The notes beneath the pieces are model-generated. The model did no database searches and was not told the DNA's origin. It saw only the letters and a list, made by a program, of their open reading frames with translations. The position numbers and the translations under genes were made by a program. Shown piece after piece: positions 8,278-15,707 of a stretch of 38,253 nucleotides of DNA (the first letter of the stretch is position 1; each line of letters opens with the position of its first letter). This DNA is from Promethearchaeia archaeon (GTDB lineage: Archaea > Asgardarchaeota > Lokiarchaeia > Sigyniarchaeales > SOKP01): contig JAHQWL010000051.1 in NCBI GenBank assembly GCA_029856155.1, positions 1-38,253 of the forward strand, written 5' to 3'.

Positions 8278-9765
8278 ATGGGAAAATTTGATTTTAGACC
8301 CTCTGGGGTGATGCCAGCAATGGTAACTCCCTTTAATAAGGATGAATCAATAAATGAAGAGAATTTGAGAAATTTAGTAAATCATCTTATAGATCAAGGA
8401 GTTACTGGGCTAGTTCCAGTAGGTACAACTGGAGAATTTGTTAATATGACCTTTGAGGAACGATTAAAGGTCATTAAAATCGTTGTTGATGAGGTAAATG
8501 GGAGGGTTCCCGTAATAGCGGGAACCGGAGAAACAGGAACTAAATTAGTAATTGATGCTACAAATGCCGCAACTGACATCGGTGCTGATGCAGTATTAAT
8601 AGTTACACCATATTTTTTAAAACCAAAAGCGAAAGGGCTATATGATCATTATTTTACAATTGCAGAAAAAACTGATATTCCTATAGTATTGTATAATATA
8701 CCCGTTTGTACAGGAGTAGAATTACCTTGGACGGTGGTGGAGGATCTCGTGGATATCGAAAATATTGTTGGAATTAAAGATTCGAGTGGAGACTATAAAT
8801 ATTTTTCAGCATTATTGGAAAAGGTAAGTGATAAAATTTCAGTTCTCATCGGCTGGGATGAAAATGTTTTGGGTGCTTTAGCTGGAGGTGCTGCTGGATG
8901 TATTCTAGGCTCTGCCAACGTTATTCCTAAAATCTGGATTGAGATCTATAATCATGTAAAAAATAATCGATTACAAGAAGCTCAAGCACTTCAGAAGAAA
9001 GTTCAAAAATTAGCTAGACTTTTGATAAATTCTGGAGCTTTAGGTGCAAAATCTTGCCTAAATATGATGAAAATTCCAGTAGGTAAAACCCGTCAACCAA
9101 TTATTATAGGTGATGCACTTTCCTATGAAATAAAGGATGAATTAAGAGTTGAGCTTGAAAAACTAGGTTTGATTGAAAAAACAGAAATCCAATTTGAAAT
9201 TGGAAAAAAATCCCTTACAAGTCGTTTTTATGCTGTTGGAATTACACCCAAGAAAATTTCTGATTTCGGATTAAAAGTAGGGGAATCTCTTGTAGGAGAT
9301 CGTGCTGAACTCGCACATATTGATATACTAATAGGTAAGAAAGATGGACCCGTTGGTAATGCCTATGCCCAAGCTTTAGCTAATCCAGAAGAGGGACGTG
9401 AAGGTCTTCAGGTTATCCTTGAACCTAATATGCAAGTAAAACCAGCGACGATAATGATTCCTACAGTTCGACCTACTTCTCTCCGTCATGCAAGTCTGAC
9501 TTATGGTCCCGCTCAAGCTGCTATAGCCAAAGCAGTAATACAATGTGTTGAAGATGGCATTCTTCCGAAAGAATTAGCAGAAGACCTTGTAATAATTGTA
9601 AATGTTTTTGTTCATCCTAGTGCTAGTGCTAGAAAAAGAATATTTATCAATAATTATAAAGCAACACGTAATTCAATAAGAAAAGCAATGGAAGGATTAC
9701 CAACAGTAGATGATGCTATTGAGAATGCTGAAAATGCACGGCATCCCTTTCGTAATGATCCATAA
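8278..9765 (+). CDS. Fusion: DapA-family class I aldolase + formaldehyde-activating enzyme (Fae)
   Basis: Residues 1-300 form a complete DHDPS/N-acetylneuraminate-lyase-family barrel: GTTGE (49-53), Tyr139 in YNIP, and Schiff-base Lys167 in GIKDSSGD. Where DapA has YNVPSRTG with the substrate-binding Arg, this protein has YNIPVCTG, arguing against lysine biosynthesis and for another pyruvate-type aldolase. Residues ~318-495 form a full Fae domain: GESLVGDRAELAHID with the catalytic-type His347, LEPNMQVKPATIM, YGPAQAAIAKAV, VNVFVHPSA, NNYKATRNSI, ending RHPF. Fae condenses formaldehyde with tetrahydromethanopterin to methylene-H4MPT. Both halves look intact. Inference: a retro-aldol step releases formaldehyde (as from 4-hydroxy-2-oxobutanoate) and Fae captures it, analogous to the known archaeal Fae-Hps fusion. 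A Shine-Dalgarno AAGGAGTG precedes the ATG. It probably forms an operon with the preceding gene. Confidence 0.93.
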   Translation: MGKFDFRPSGVMPAMVTPFNKDESINEENLRNLVNHLIDQGVTGLVPVGTTGEFVNMTFEERLKVIKIVVDEVNGRVPVIAGTGETGTKLVIDATNAATDIGADAVLIVTPYFLKPKAKGLYDHYFTIAEKTDIPIVLYNIPVCTGVELPWTVVEDLVDIENIVGIKDSSGDYKYFSALLEKVSDKISVLIGWDENVLGALAGGAAGCILGSANVIPKIWIEIYNHVKNNRLQEAQALQKKVQKLARLLINSGALGAKSCLNMMKIPVGKTRQPIIIGDALSYEIKDELRVELEKLGLIEKTEIQFEIGKKSLTSRFYAVGITPKKISDFGLKVGESLVGDRAELAHIDILIGKKDGPVGNAYAQALANPEEGREGLQVILEPNMQVKPATIMIPTVRPTSLRHASLTYGPAQAAIAKAVIQCVEDGILPKELAEDLVIIVNVFVHPSASARKRIFINNYKATRNSIRKAMEGLPTVDDAIENAENARHPFRNDP

Positions 9766-9800
9766 ATGAAACTAACTAATAGACAATAAAATGAGTATTA

Positions 9801-10376
9801 ATGATAAAATTCCCGAATAAATGTATAAAATGTAAAAAAGAAGATCTTCCTTTAAATGATTTTATTTATACAAGAATTTTATTTGTTCGGAAATTTAAAT
9901 CAATCTATTTTAAAATTCCTGTTTGCGATAAATGTAAAAAGGAATTAGCCAAATACGAGAGAATCTTGAGGTACTTAAAATTAAAAAATAGTTTTTTTTG
10001 TATATTTTGTATTTCAACATTTTTTATATATACATGGTCTAGCTATAATCAAAACGTAAGTCCAGCACTAATTATTTTTACAATTTTTATATCAATTCTT
10101 TCTGGATCGTTAACAGTACTGCTTTTAATATTACATATAATATTTTATTTGAAAAAATATGATAGAATTAGTAATTATGTTGAAGTTAATACAGATGGAT
10201 CAATTTTTATTAAAGATCCAGAATATAGGAAAGAATTTGAACAATTATCATTAGTTAATGAAGACGAAAAGGAAAATGAACTATATAATTGCCCCAATTG
10301 CAATACACTAGTTCTAATAGATATGGAATTTTGTCATGTCTGTGGGGAAGATTTAAGGAAAATTCCTAAGATATAA
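9801..10376 (+). CDS. Double zinc-ribbon membrane protein, unknown function
   Basis: A 191-aa protein with one CxxC knuckle pair at the N-terminus (Cys8/Cys11 and Cys42/Cys45), two hydrophobic membrane segments (about residues 65-80 and 88-117), and a C-terminal zinc ribbon (Cys164/167 and Cys178/181, CPNC then CHVCG). Both zinc sites should face the same side of a hairpin-anchored protein, most likely the cytoplasm. No family name is recognised. It follows the aldolase-Fae gene in the same direction by 35 bases without a clear ribosome site, so co-transcription is possible but a functional link is not evident. Confidence 0.8.
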   Translation: MIKFPNKCIKCKKEDLPLNDFIYTRILFVRKFKSIYFKIPVCDKCKKELAKYERILRYLKLKNSFFCIFCISTFFIYTWSSYNQNVSPALIIFTIFISILSGSLTVLLLILHIIFYLKKYDRISNYVEVNTDGSIFIKDPEYRKEFEQLSLVNEDEKENELYNCPNCNTLVLIDMEFCHVCGEDLRKIPKI

Positions 10377-10496
10377 TCTTCCACATTAATTTTTTATATC
10401 TTATTAATAAAACTTAATAGGATATAAAATAAATAGTCATAATCTCAAGTAGATATTTAAAAGTAGAAGATTTACCAATCCAATTTGTTTCGTTTA

Positions 10497-10919
10497 TCAT
10501 TGAGCTTTCAGAATTCTGTGTTTTAAATCATCTGAAATAATTGCTCTTTTCTTTTTTTCATAATCATACCAAATAATATGAGCTTCACCTTCAGCAGCTA
10601 TTCGTTCTAAGTTTTTACTAGATAACACATGCTTTATAATTATTTTAGATCCTTCTATTCTAGTAATTTTTGCTCCAACATAAACAGTGTCTGGATAGAA
10701 CAGTGGTGCTTTATAAAAACAACTTTGAAAAGATAAAATTGGTCCTATACGTGCAGTTGTAGGTTCTTCATAAATATCTAAAAATTGAAATAATGCTATT
10801 CGTGAACTTTCAAAATAACGATAAAATATTGTATTATTTACATGCCCTCTAGCATCCATATCCCCCCATCGAACGGGTATCTCTTCTACTACAGTATAAT
10901 CTTTTAAAAACTCACTCAT
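10497..10919 (-). CDS. Hotdog-fold acyl-CoA thioesterase (4HBT/YbgC-like)
   Basis: A 140-aa single hotdog domain. The N-terminal motif RWGDMDARGHVNNTIFYRYFE matches the 4-hydroxybenzoyl-CoA/YbgC-type thioesterase signature, with Asp19 as the likely catalytic residue and GHVNN at the start of the central helix. Such enzymes hydrolyse short- or medium-chain acyl-CoA in the cytoplasm as homotetramers. The gene is isolated, between two plus-strand genes, so context does not reveal the substrate. The ATG start is clear (MSEF). Confidence 0.88.
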   Translation of the reverse strand: MSEFLKDYTVVEEIPVRWGDMDARGHVNNTIFYRYFESSRIALFQFLDIYEEPTTARIGPILSFQSCFYKAPLFYPDTVYVGAKITRIEGSKIIIKHVLSSKNLERIAAEGEAHIIWYDYEKKKRAIISDDLKHRILKAQ

Positions 10920-11124
10920 CTTGTCTACTCCTATTCTTTAATAAATGTATCAATTGATTTTATAATTTATTAGTTAAAAGTCCTTATAATGTTAATTTAT
11001 TAAACTCTTTTAGTTTCTATTTAATACTTCATAACACGAATATTGATAACTCCAAGAATCAATTTTAAATTAATACTATTTTATTGAATCCAGAATTTAG
11101 AAACTCAAACAAAATGAAATAATT

Positions 11125-11610
11125 ATGACAGAACAAATAATAGAGTTAAAAGTTGGAGCAGAGGCACCTAATTTTTGTCTTCCAGATAAAGATAATAATA
11201 AAGTCTGTTTGGATGATTTTAAAGGAAAATTTGTTGTACTATACTTTTATCCGAAAGATAACACGCCTGGCTGTACTACTGAAGCGATAGGATTTACGGG
11301 AATTTTACCCAAACTGGAAAAATTAGATACTGTTGTAATTGGAGTTAGTCCTGATAGTCCTGAATCTCATGCTAAGTTTATTGAAAAGAAAAATTTGAAG
11401 GTTACATTACTTAGTGATATTGATAAAAAAGTCATTAAAAAATATGGTAAATGGGCTAAGAAGAAATTTCGAGGAAAAGAATATATGGGTGTTGTTCGAA
11501 GTACCTTCTTAATAGATCCTGATGGAAAGATAGCACATATATGGTCAAAGGTTTCCGTAAATGGGCATCCTGAAGATGTTCAAAAGGTTTTAACTAAATT
11601 AAGAAAATAA
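11125..11610 (+). CDS. bcp: Peroxiredoxin, Bcp/PrxQ type
   Basis: Thiol peroxidase reducing hydrogen and organic peroxides. The peroxidatic Cys50 lies in the NTPGCTTEA motif, with the family's FYPKDNTPGC lead-in and a thioredoxin fold over 161 aa. Many PrxQ proteins have a resolving cysteine five residues later; here that position is Ile55, so resolution must come from another thiol (Cys18 and Cys28 are the only other cysteines) or an external partner. It heads a same-direction cluster with a nitroreductase (gap about 25 bases) and a DUF255 thioredoxin-fold protein, suggesting a redox or oxidative-stress unit. Confidence 0.92.
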   Translation: MTEQIIELKVGAEAPNFCLPDKDNNKVCLDDFKGKFVVLYFYPKDNTPGCTTEAIGFTGILPKLEKLDTVVIGVSPDSPESHAKFIEKKNLKVTLLSDIDKKVIKKYGKWAKKKFRGKEYMGVVRSTFLIDPDGKIAHIWSKVSVNGHPEDVQKVLTKLRK

Positions 11611-11637
11611 TTTTAATTTTCACCTTAAATTTTGGAA

Positions 11638-12210
11638 ATGGAACAAAATATGAATGTGAAAGAAGCAATTGAAGAGAGAAGAGCCTTTAGATCTCTTGAC
11701 CCTGTAGAGATTTCTGGTGATTTGATAAATGATTTAGTAAAAGTTGCCCAAATAGCTCCATCTTGTATGAATAAACAACCATGGAACTTTATTTTTATAA
11801 CTGGTCGGGAACAATTAATAAAAATATTTAGTATGCTTTCATCTGGAAATAAATGGGTCGAGAAAGCTTCAATGATTATAGCAGTATTCAGCAAACCTGA
11901 ATATGATTGCATTATTGGAGAACGCCAGTATTACTTATTTGACACAGGATTGGCTACCGCTTTTTTGATTTTACGAGCTACTGAGTTAGGTCTAGTTGCT
12001 CATCCTATAGCGGGATTCAAAGAAGATGAAGCTAAAAAAATCCTAGAGATCCCTGAGGAATTTAGGCTTATTACACTAATCATTATTGGAAAACATTCCG
12101 AAACCATTAATCCGGTTCTTTCTGAAGCAATGAAATTAGGAGAAAAGCAAAGACCTCCAAGGAAAAAATTGGAAGAATTTACATTTATGAATAGTTATAA
12201 TAATAGATAA
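11638..12210 (+). CDS. Nitroreductase-family FMN protein
   Basis: FMN-dependent NAD(P)H oxidoreductase fold of about 190 aa. The N-terminal ERRAFRS phosphate-binding motif, the APSCMNKQPWNF segment (substrate/FMN face) and the distal GLVAHPIAGF-KKILEIPEEFRLITLIIIG segment are typical of the nitroreductase superfamily. The physiological substrate is unknown; members reduce quinones, nitro compounds or flavins, or cleave dehalogenation substrates. I chose the ATG at 11638; a TTG two codons upstream and an ATG at 11650 are alternatives. It sits between peroxiredoxin and the DUF255 gene, with short gaps on both sides that suggest one transcript. Confidence 0.88.
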   Translation: MEQNMNVKEAIEERRAFRSLDPVEISGDLINDLVKVAQIAPSCMNKQPWNFIFITGREQLIKIFSMLSSGNKWVEKASMIIAVFSKPEYDCIIGERQYYLFDTGLATAFLILRATELGLVAHPIAGFKEDEAKKILEIPEEFRLITLIIIGKHSETINPVLSEAMKLGEKQRPPRKKLEEFTFMNSYNNR

Positions 12211-12233
12211 ATTTTGGAGATAGCCATTAAAAA

Positions 12234-14318
12234 ATGACTTCAAATTTAATAGAAGGAAAAAGAAATCATCTTTCAAGTGAAAAGAGTCCTTATTTACTTC
12301 AACATGCCAAGAATCCAGTAGATTGGTATCCTTGGGGAGAAGAAGCTTTTAATAAAGCAAAACAAGAAGATAAACCAATCTTTTTATCGATAGGGTATTC
12401 TACTTGCCACTGGTGTCATGTTTTTCTTCACGAATCATTTGAGGATGAAGAAGTAGCTGAATTGATGAATAAGATATTTGTATCAATAAAAGTGGATAGA
12501 GAAGAACGTCCCGATATAGATAAAATCTATATGACTGTATGTCAAATGATGACCGGCTCAGGAGGTTGGCCACTTACCATTATCATGACCCCTGATAAAA
12601 AACCTTTTTTTGCAGGAACTTATTTCCCTAAAGAGACTCGGTTTGGACGAATAGGGTTAATAGATTTAATTAAGCGTATTAAAGATCTATGGGCTAATCA
12701 AAGAAATGAGATATTAAATTCTGCGGATCAAATTACATTTAGTCTTCAAAATATTGATCAAGAATCACCTGGAGAGGTATTTTCAGAGAGCACTCTAAAA
12801 AAGACATATAAGCAATTATCAATACAATTTGACAGTGTAAATGGTGGTTTTGGAGATCGTCCTAAATTCCCTACACCGCACAATCTTATATTTTTATTAA
12901 GGTATTGGAAACGTACTGGAGAAAAAAAAGCATTAGAAATGGTAGAGAATACACTTCAGGCAATGAGAAAGGGAGGTATTTATGATCATATTGGTTTTGG
13001 ATTTCATAGATATTCAACTGATTCAATTTGGCTTGTTCCTCATTTTGAGAAAATGTTGTATGACCAAGCATTAATTGCAATTGCTTATATTGAAGCTTAT
13101 CAAGCTACTAAAAATGATTTTTACAGAAAAACAGCTCAAGAAATACTTTCCTATGTTCTAAGAGATATGACTTCTCCAGAAGGGGGATTTTATTCAGCTG
13201 AAGATGCAGATAGTGAAGGGGTGGAAGGAAAATTTTACGTATGGTCAAAAGAAGAAATGGAAAAAATTCTTGATAAGGATGAATTGAATTTAGCAATTAG
13301 AACGTTTAATATTGAGGAAGCTGGTAATTATCTTGAAGAAGCATCCGGGAGAGAGACGGGTAAGAATATTTTCCATTTAAAAAAATTTCCAGATAAAGAA
13401 TCACTTGAAGAAATTGAAAAAATACGGTTAGTTTTGTTTAATTTAAGAGAAAAGAGGATACATCCTCATAAAGATGATAAAATATTAACTGATTGGAATG
13501 GATTACTAATAGTTGCTCTTGCCAAGGCAGCAGTAACTTTTCAAGAAAAAGAGTATTTAGAGTTTGCAAAGAACGCAGTTGATTTTATACTTTCAAAGCT
13601 TCGAGACTCTAATAAAAAAATACTTCATCGATATAAAGATAGTAGTGCTGAAATTCAGGGTTATTTAACAGATTATGCTTTCTTCATTTGGGGTCTTATA
13701 GAATTATATGAAGCTACTTTTGATATTTTTTACTTAGAAACAGCTCTCGAATTACATCAGATCCAAATAGAAGATTTTTGGGATGAAAATATTGGTGGGT
13801 TTTATTTTACAGCTAAAGATGGAGAAAAATTATTAACTAGACAAAAAGAAATTTATGATGGAGCTATTCCCTCGGGGAATTCAATTGCGATGTTAAACTT
13901 GCTTAGATTAAGTAATATTACTGGAAATTATGAATTAGAGGAAAAAGCAGATATTTTAAGTAGAGTATTTTCTAGCAAAATAGAAGCGAGTCCTCTTGCA
14001 TATACTCAATTTTTGGTTGCAATAGATTTCGCTATTGGTCCAACTTATTCATTAGTTATAGCAGGTGATTCAGATACTAAAGATACTAATGAATTAATAA
14101 GAATTATTCAAAAGGAATATATTCCGAATAAAGTGATTATCCATAGAAACACAGAAGGTGAATCTTCAAGAATGGATGGATTGTCGAATTTTATCCAATT
14201 TTTCATTAAGTTAGATGATAAAGCAACGGGATATGTTTGTATTAATAAAACCTGCAAACCTGCAACATCAGATCCTGAAAAAATAATTGGACTACTAAAT
14301 GCAGAATGGAAAATTTAA
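12234..14318 (+). CDS. DUF255/YyaL-type thioredoxin-fold and (alpha/alpha)6-barrel protein
   Basis: A 694-aa member of the family that includes bacterial YyaL and human SPATA20. The N-terminal thioredoxin-like domain starts with [29 protein letters not shown] and carries STCHWCHV, a CxxC redox or metal site near residue 62. It is followed by [13 protein letters not shown] and GGWPLTI. The remainder is an alpha/alpha toroid like N-acylglucosamine epimerases/GH127 proteins ([50 protein letters not shown]). The full family length is present. Function is poorly known; redox or sugar-related roles are proposed. GGAG about 16 bases upstream could serve as ribosome site. It closes the peroxiredoxin-nitroreductase cluster. 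Confidence 0.92.
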   Translation: MTSNLIEGKRNHLSSEKSPYLLQHAKNPVDWYPWGEEAFNKAKQEDKPIFLSIGYSTCHWCHVFLHESFEDEEVAELMNKIFVSIKVDREERPDIDKIYMTVCQMMTGSGGWPLTIIMTPDKKPFFAGTYFPKETRFGRIGLIDLIKRIKDLWANQRNEILNSADQITFSLQNIDQESPGEVFSESTLKKTYKQLSIQFDSVNGGFGDRPKFPTPHNLIFLLRYWKRTGEKKALEMVENTLQAMRKGGIYDHIGFGFHRYSTDSIWLVPHFEKMLYDQALIAIAYIEAYQATKNDFYRKTAQEILSYVLRDMTSPEGGFYSAEDADSEGVEGKFYVWSKEEMEKILDKDELNLAIRTFNIEEAGNYLEEASGRETGKNIFHLKKFPDKESLEEIEKIRLVLFNLREKRIHPHKDDKILTDWNGLLIVALAKAAVTFQEKEYLEFAKNAVDFILSKLRDSNKKILHRYKDSSAEIQGYLTDYAFFIWGLIELYEATFDIFYLETALELHQIQIEDFWDENIGGFYFTAKDGEKLLTRQKEIYDGAIPSGNSIAMLNLLRLSNITGNYELEEKADILSRVFSSKIEASPLAYTQFLVAIDFAIGPTYSLVIAGDSDTKDTNELIRIIQKEYIPNKVIIHRNTEGESSRMDGLSNFIQFFIKLDDKATGYVCINKTCKPATSDPEKIIGLLNAEWKI

Positions 14319-14415
14319 GAAGAATTAGTAAAATTTTCTCTTTTTAAAAAAATTAATTTATTTAAGAAATATATGAAGATTATTAATTCGTTAAAAAAAA
14401 TCTCTAGTTATCTCA

Positions 14416-14523
14416 TCAGTTATCGTCAAAATCTTCTTCAAAATCGCCATCGTTATCCCAATCTTCGTCCTCGTCCTCGTCATCATCATCCCAATCGTCT
14501 TCATCATCTTTCTTTTTTGCCAT
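14416..14523 (-). CDS. Highly acidic 35-aa microprotein
   Basis: A short minus-strand gene. The ATG at 14523 is preceded, with a 7-base spacer, by a near-perfect Shine-Dalgarno GGGAGGA (plus-strand TCCTCCC at 14531-14537). The product begins MAKKKDDEDDW; after the three lysines nearly every residue is Asp or Glu, punctuated by two Trp (11, 22) and two Phe (28, 32), giving a repeated DDW/EDW and DF pattern. It ends DDN-stop. No family is known to me. The composition suggests a disordered polyanion that could mimic nucleic acid or bind basic proteins or cations. The plus-strand reading frame across the same DNA is a His/Pro/Arg-rich shadow. Confidence 0.72.
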   Translation of the reverse strand: MAKKKDDEDDWDDDDEDEDEDWDNDGDFEEDFDDN

Positions 14524-14847
14524 TTGAATATCCTCCCATTATATTATTTTTTTTTCTATTTTATAATTACTTTAAGTAGAAATAATTTTAATAGTATATC
14601 AATTAAATGAAATATAATGTGGTTTATTTAAATGTTTCTATTAGAAACGATTATTATCAAATTCTAATAGAAGGTAATTATTGATTAATCAATAGAAAAT
14701 CTCCATGATATTTACTTTAAAGAATAATGTAAGATCAATAGGAAAAATCTCAACACAAATTCCCAGAATGTTAAATTATTATTCAATTTTTTAAATAGAT
14801 TGGGAAAATAATAAGTTAAAATTTTGGTAGTTATAGTTATAACTGCT
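14524..14847. other. Intergenic stretch with two related palindromes
   Basis: This stretch lies upstream of the acidic microprotein gene. It is AT-rich with no credible reading frame on either strand. Apart from the ribosome site at its left end, the only structure I see is a pair of inverted repeats, listed separately, at 14634-14648 and 14662-14672. Confidence 0.6.
14634..14672. promoter_or_regulatory. Paired palindromes sharing TTCTA-N-TAGAA
   Basis: GTTTCTA-T-TAGAAAC (14634-14648) is a perfect 7+1+7 inverted repeat. TTCTA-A-TAGAA (14662-14672) is a perfect 5+1+5 repeat of the same core. Their centres are 26 bases apart, about 2.5 helical turns. They look like tandem operator sites for a dimeric regulator. 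They lie 110-150 bases upstream of the acidic microprotein start, the only nearby gene they could control. Their role is inferred. Confidence 0.45.
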
Positions 14848-15097
14848 TTATATTTTAAATTCGTCAATTTTTTGATTAACTAATTCCGTTAATTCACCTA
14901 TCGATTCTACTGTGTTCATTTCATCTTGAGAGATGAATCAATCGAATCTTGATTTATCTAAAAAATATACTGATGAAAATTTTGCATCAGCTAAAACCGT
15001 AAGTTGATTTGCTGATATCTTAATTTAAAAATAATTTTTTCACAAATTTCTCGAAAATTTTATTTAATTTAGTTTTTGAGAGCCATTTATCGATCAT
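14848..15097 (-). pseudogene. Decayed acyl-carrier-protein-like gene
   Basis: The minus-strand translation breaks into pieces that line up with an acyl carrier protein. An N-terminal helix region (KIFEKFVKKLFLN) ends at a TAA. In a shifted frame follows ISANQLTVLADAKF, like the ACP helix I-II loop. After a TGA comes ISQDEMNTVESIGELTEL running to VNQKIDEFKI and a stop at 14848, which strongly resembles ACP helices III-IV (IxxEEMxxIxSIGEL). The central DSL serine segment that carries phosphopantetheine is missing or unrecognisable. With one frameshift, two stops and the lost active site, it cannot make a working ACP. Identification rests on by-eye similarity. Confidence 0.5.
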
Positions 15098-15204
15098 GGG
15101 TAAATAGATTATATTGTTTTTAGCAATTTCTTTATTTTTATTGAGAATATTGAATAATAAAAAAATAAGTTAAAATTTAAAGGATTTAAATTTACTTCTT
15201 GATT

Positions 15205-15495
15205 TTATTTTTCTCGATACTCTTCGCCATCAACAATTTGCATTTCAGCAATTGAATCGATTCCAATTCCTTTGACATTTTCATCCCATATTTTGCGGAT
15301 TGATTCAGCATCTTTTGCATTCCATTCACAATATAACTTTTCATGATCTAATACTGCCCAAGTTCTTATCCAATAGGCATCATAATTACATGCTTTTCTT
15401 AAATTAATAATCATTTTGTTTTCATCTGGTGGTATTTCTACCAATTTCTCTAAAGCCTTTTGGGGTACAGAGTGTACTACAATAAATTTTACCAT
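15205..15495 (-). CDS. DUF4242-like small alpha/beta protein
   Basis: A 96-aa protein beginning MVKFIVVHSVP, with a ferredoxin-like (beta-alpha-beta) pattern and the segment DAYWIRTWAVLDHEKLYCEWNA followed by AESIRKIWDE. This pattern resembles DUF4242 (nickel-binding SCO4226-like) proteins, in which a strand-helix half-barrel dimerises. A catalytic role is unknown. The ATG start is clear; no ribosome site is obvious. It is separated from hdrA by about 210 bases that hold no gene I can see. Confidence 0.75.
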   Translation of the reverse strand: MVKFIVVHSVPQKALEKLVEIPPDENKMIINLRKACNYDAYWIRTWAVLDHEKLYCEWNAKDAESIRKIWDENVKGIGIDSIAEMQIVDGEEYREK

Positions 15496-15707
15496 ATTAT
15501 CAACTTAATTTTTATTTTTTCTAATATATTGAATGTTTTAACTTCATTATGGATCTTATTTTTAAATTAAAGACAATTAACAAATATGTCAAGACATAAT
15601 AAAAAATTTTCTTACAATTTATCAATCATAGGATAAATCATTCTGTATTTGGTTTGAAATATAAAAATTAAAGTATTTTTTGGAAAAAAAGAATCTATTA
15701 TTTAGTA

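Noticed and set aside
8278..9765. Reading the aldolase half as a true lysine-pathway DapA
   Set aside because: The DapA-specific Arg after YN(V/I)P is replaced (VCTG), and fusion with Fae makes little sense for lysine synthesis.
14373..14579. Plus-strand frame coding a 68-aa His/Pro/Arg-rich peptide
   Set aside because: It is the complement of the acidic microprotein gene on the minus strand, which has the ribosome site; the plus frame has none and an implausible composition.
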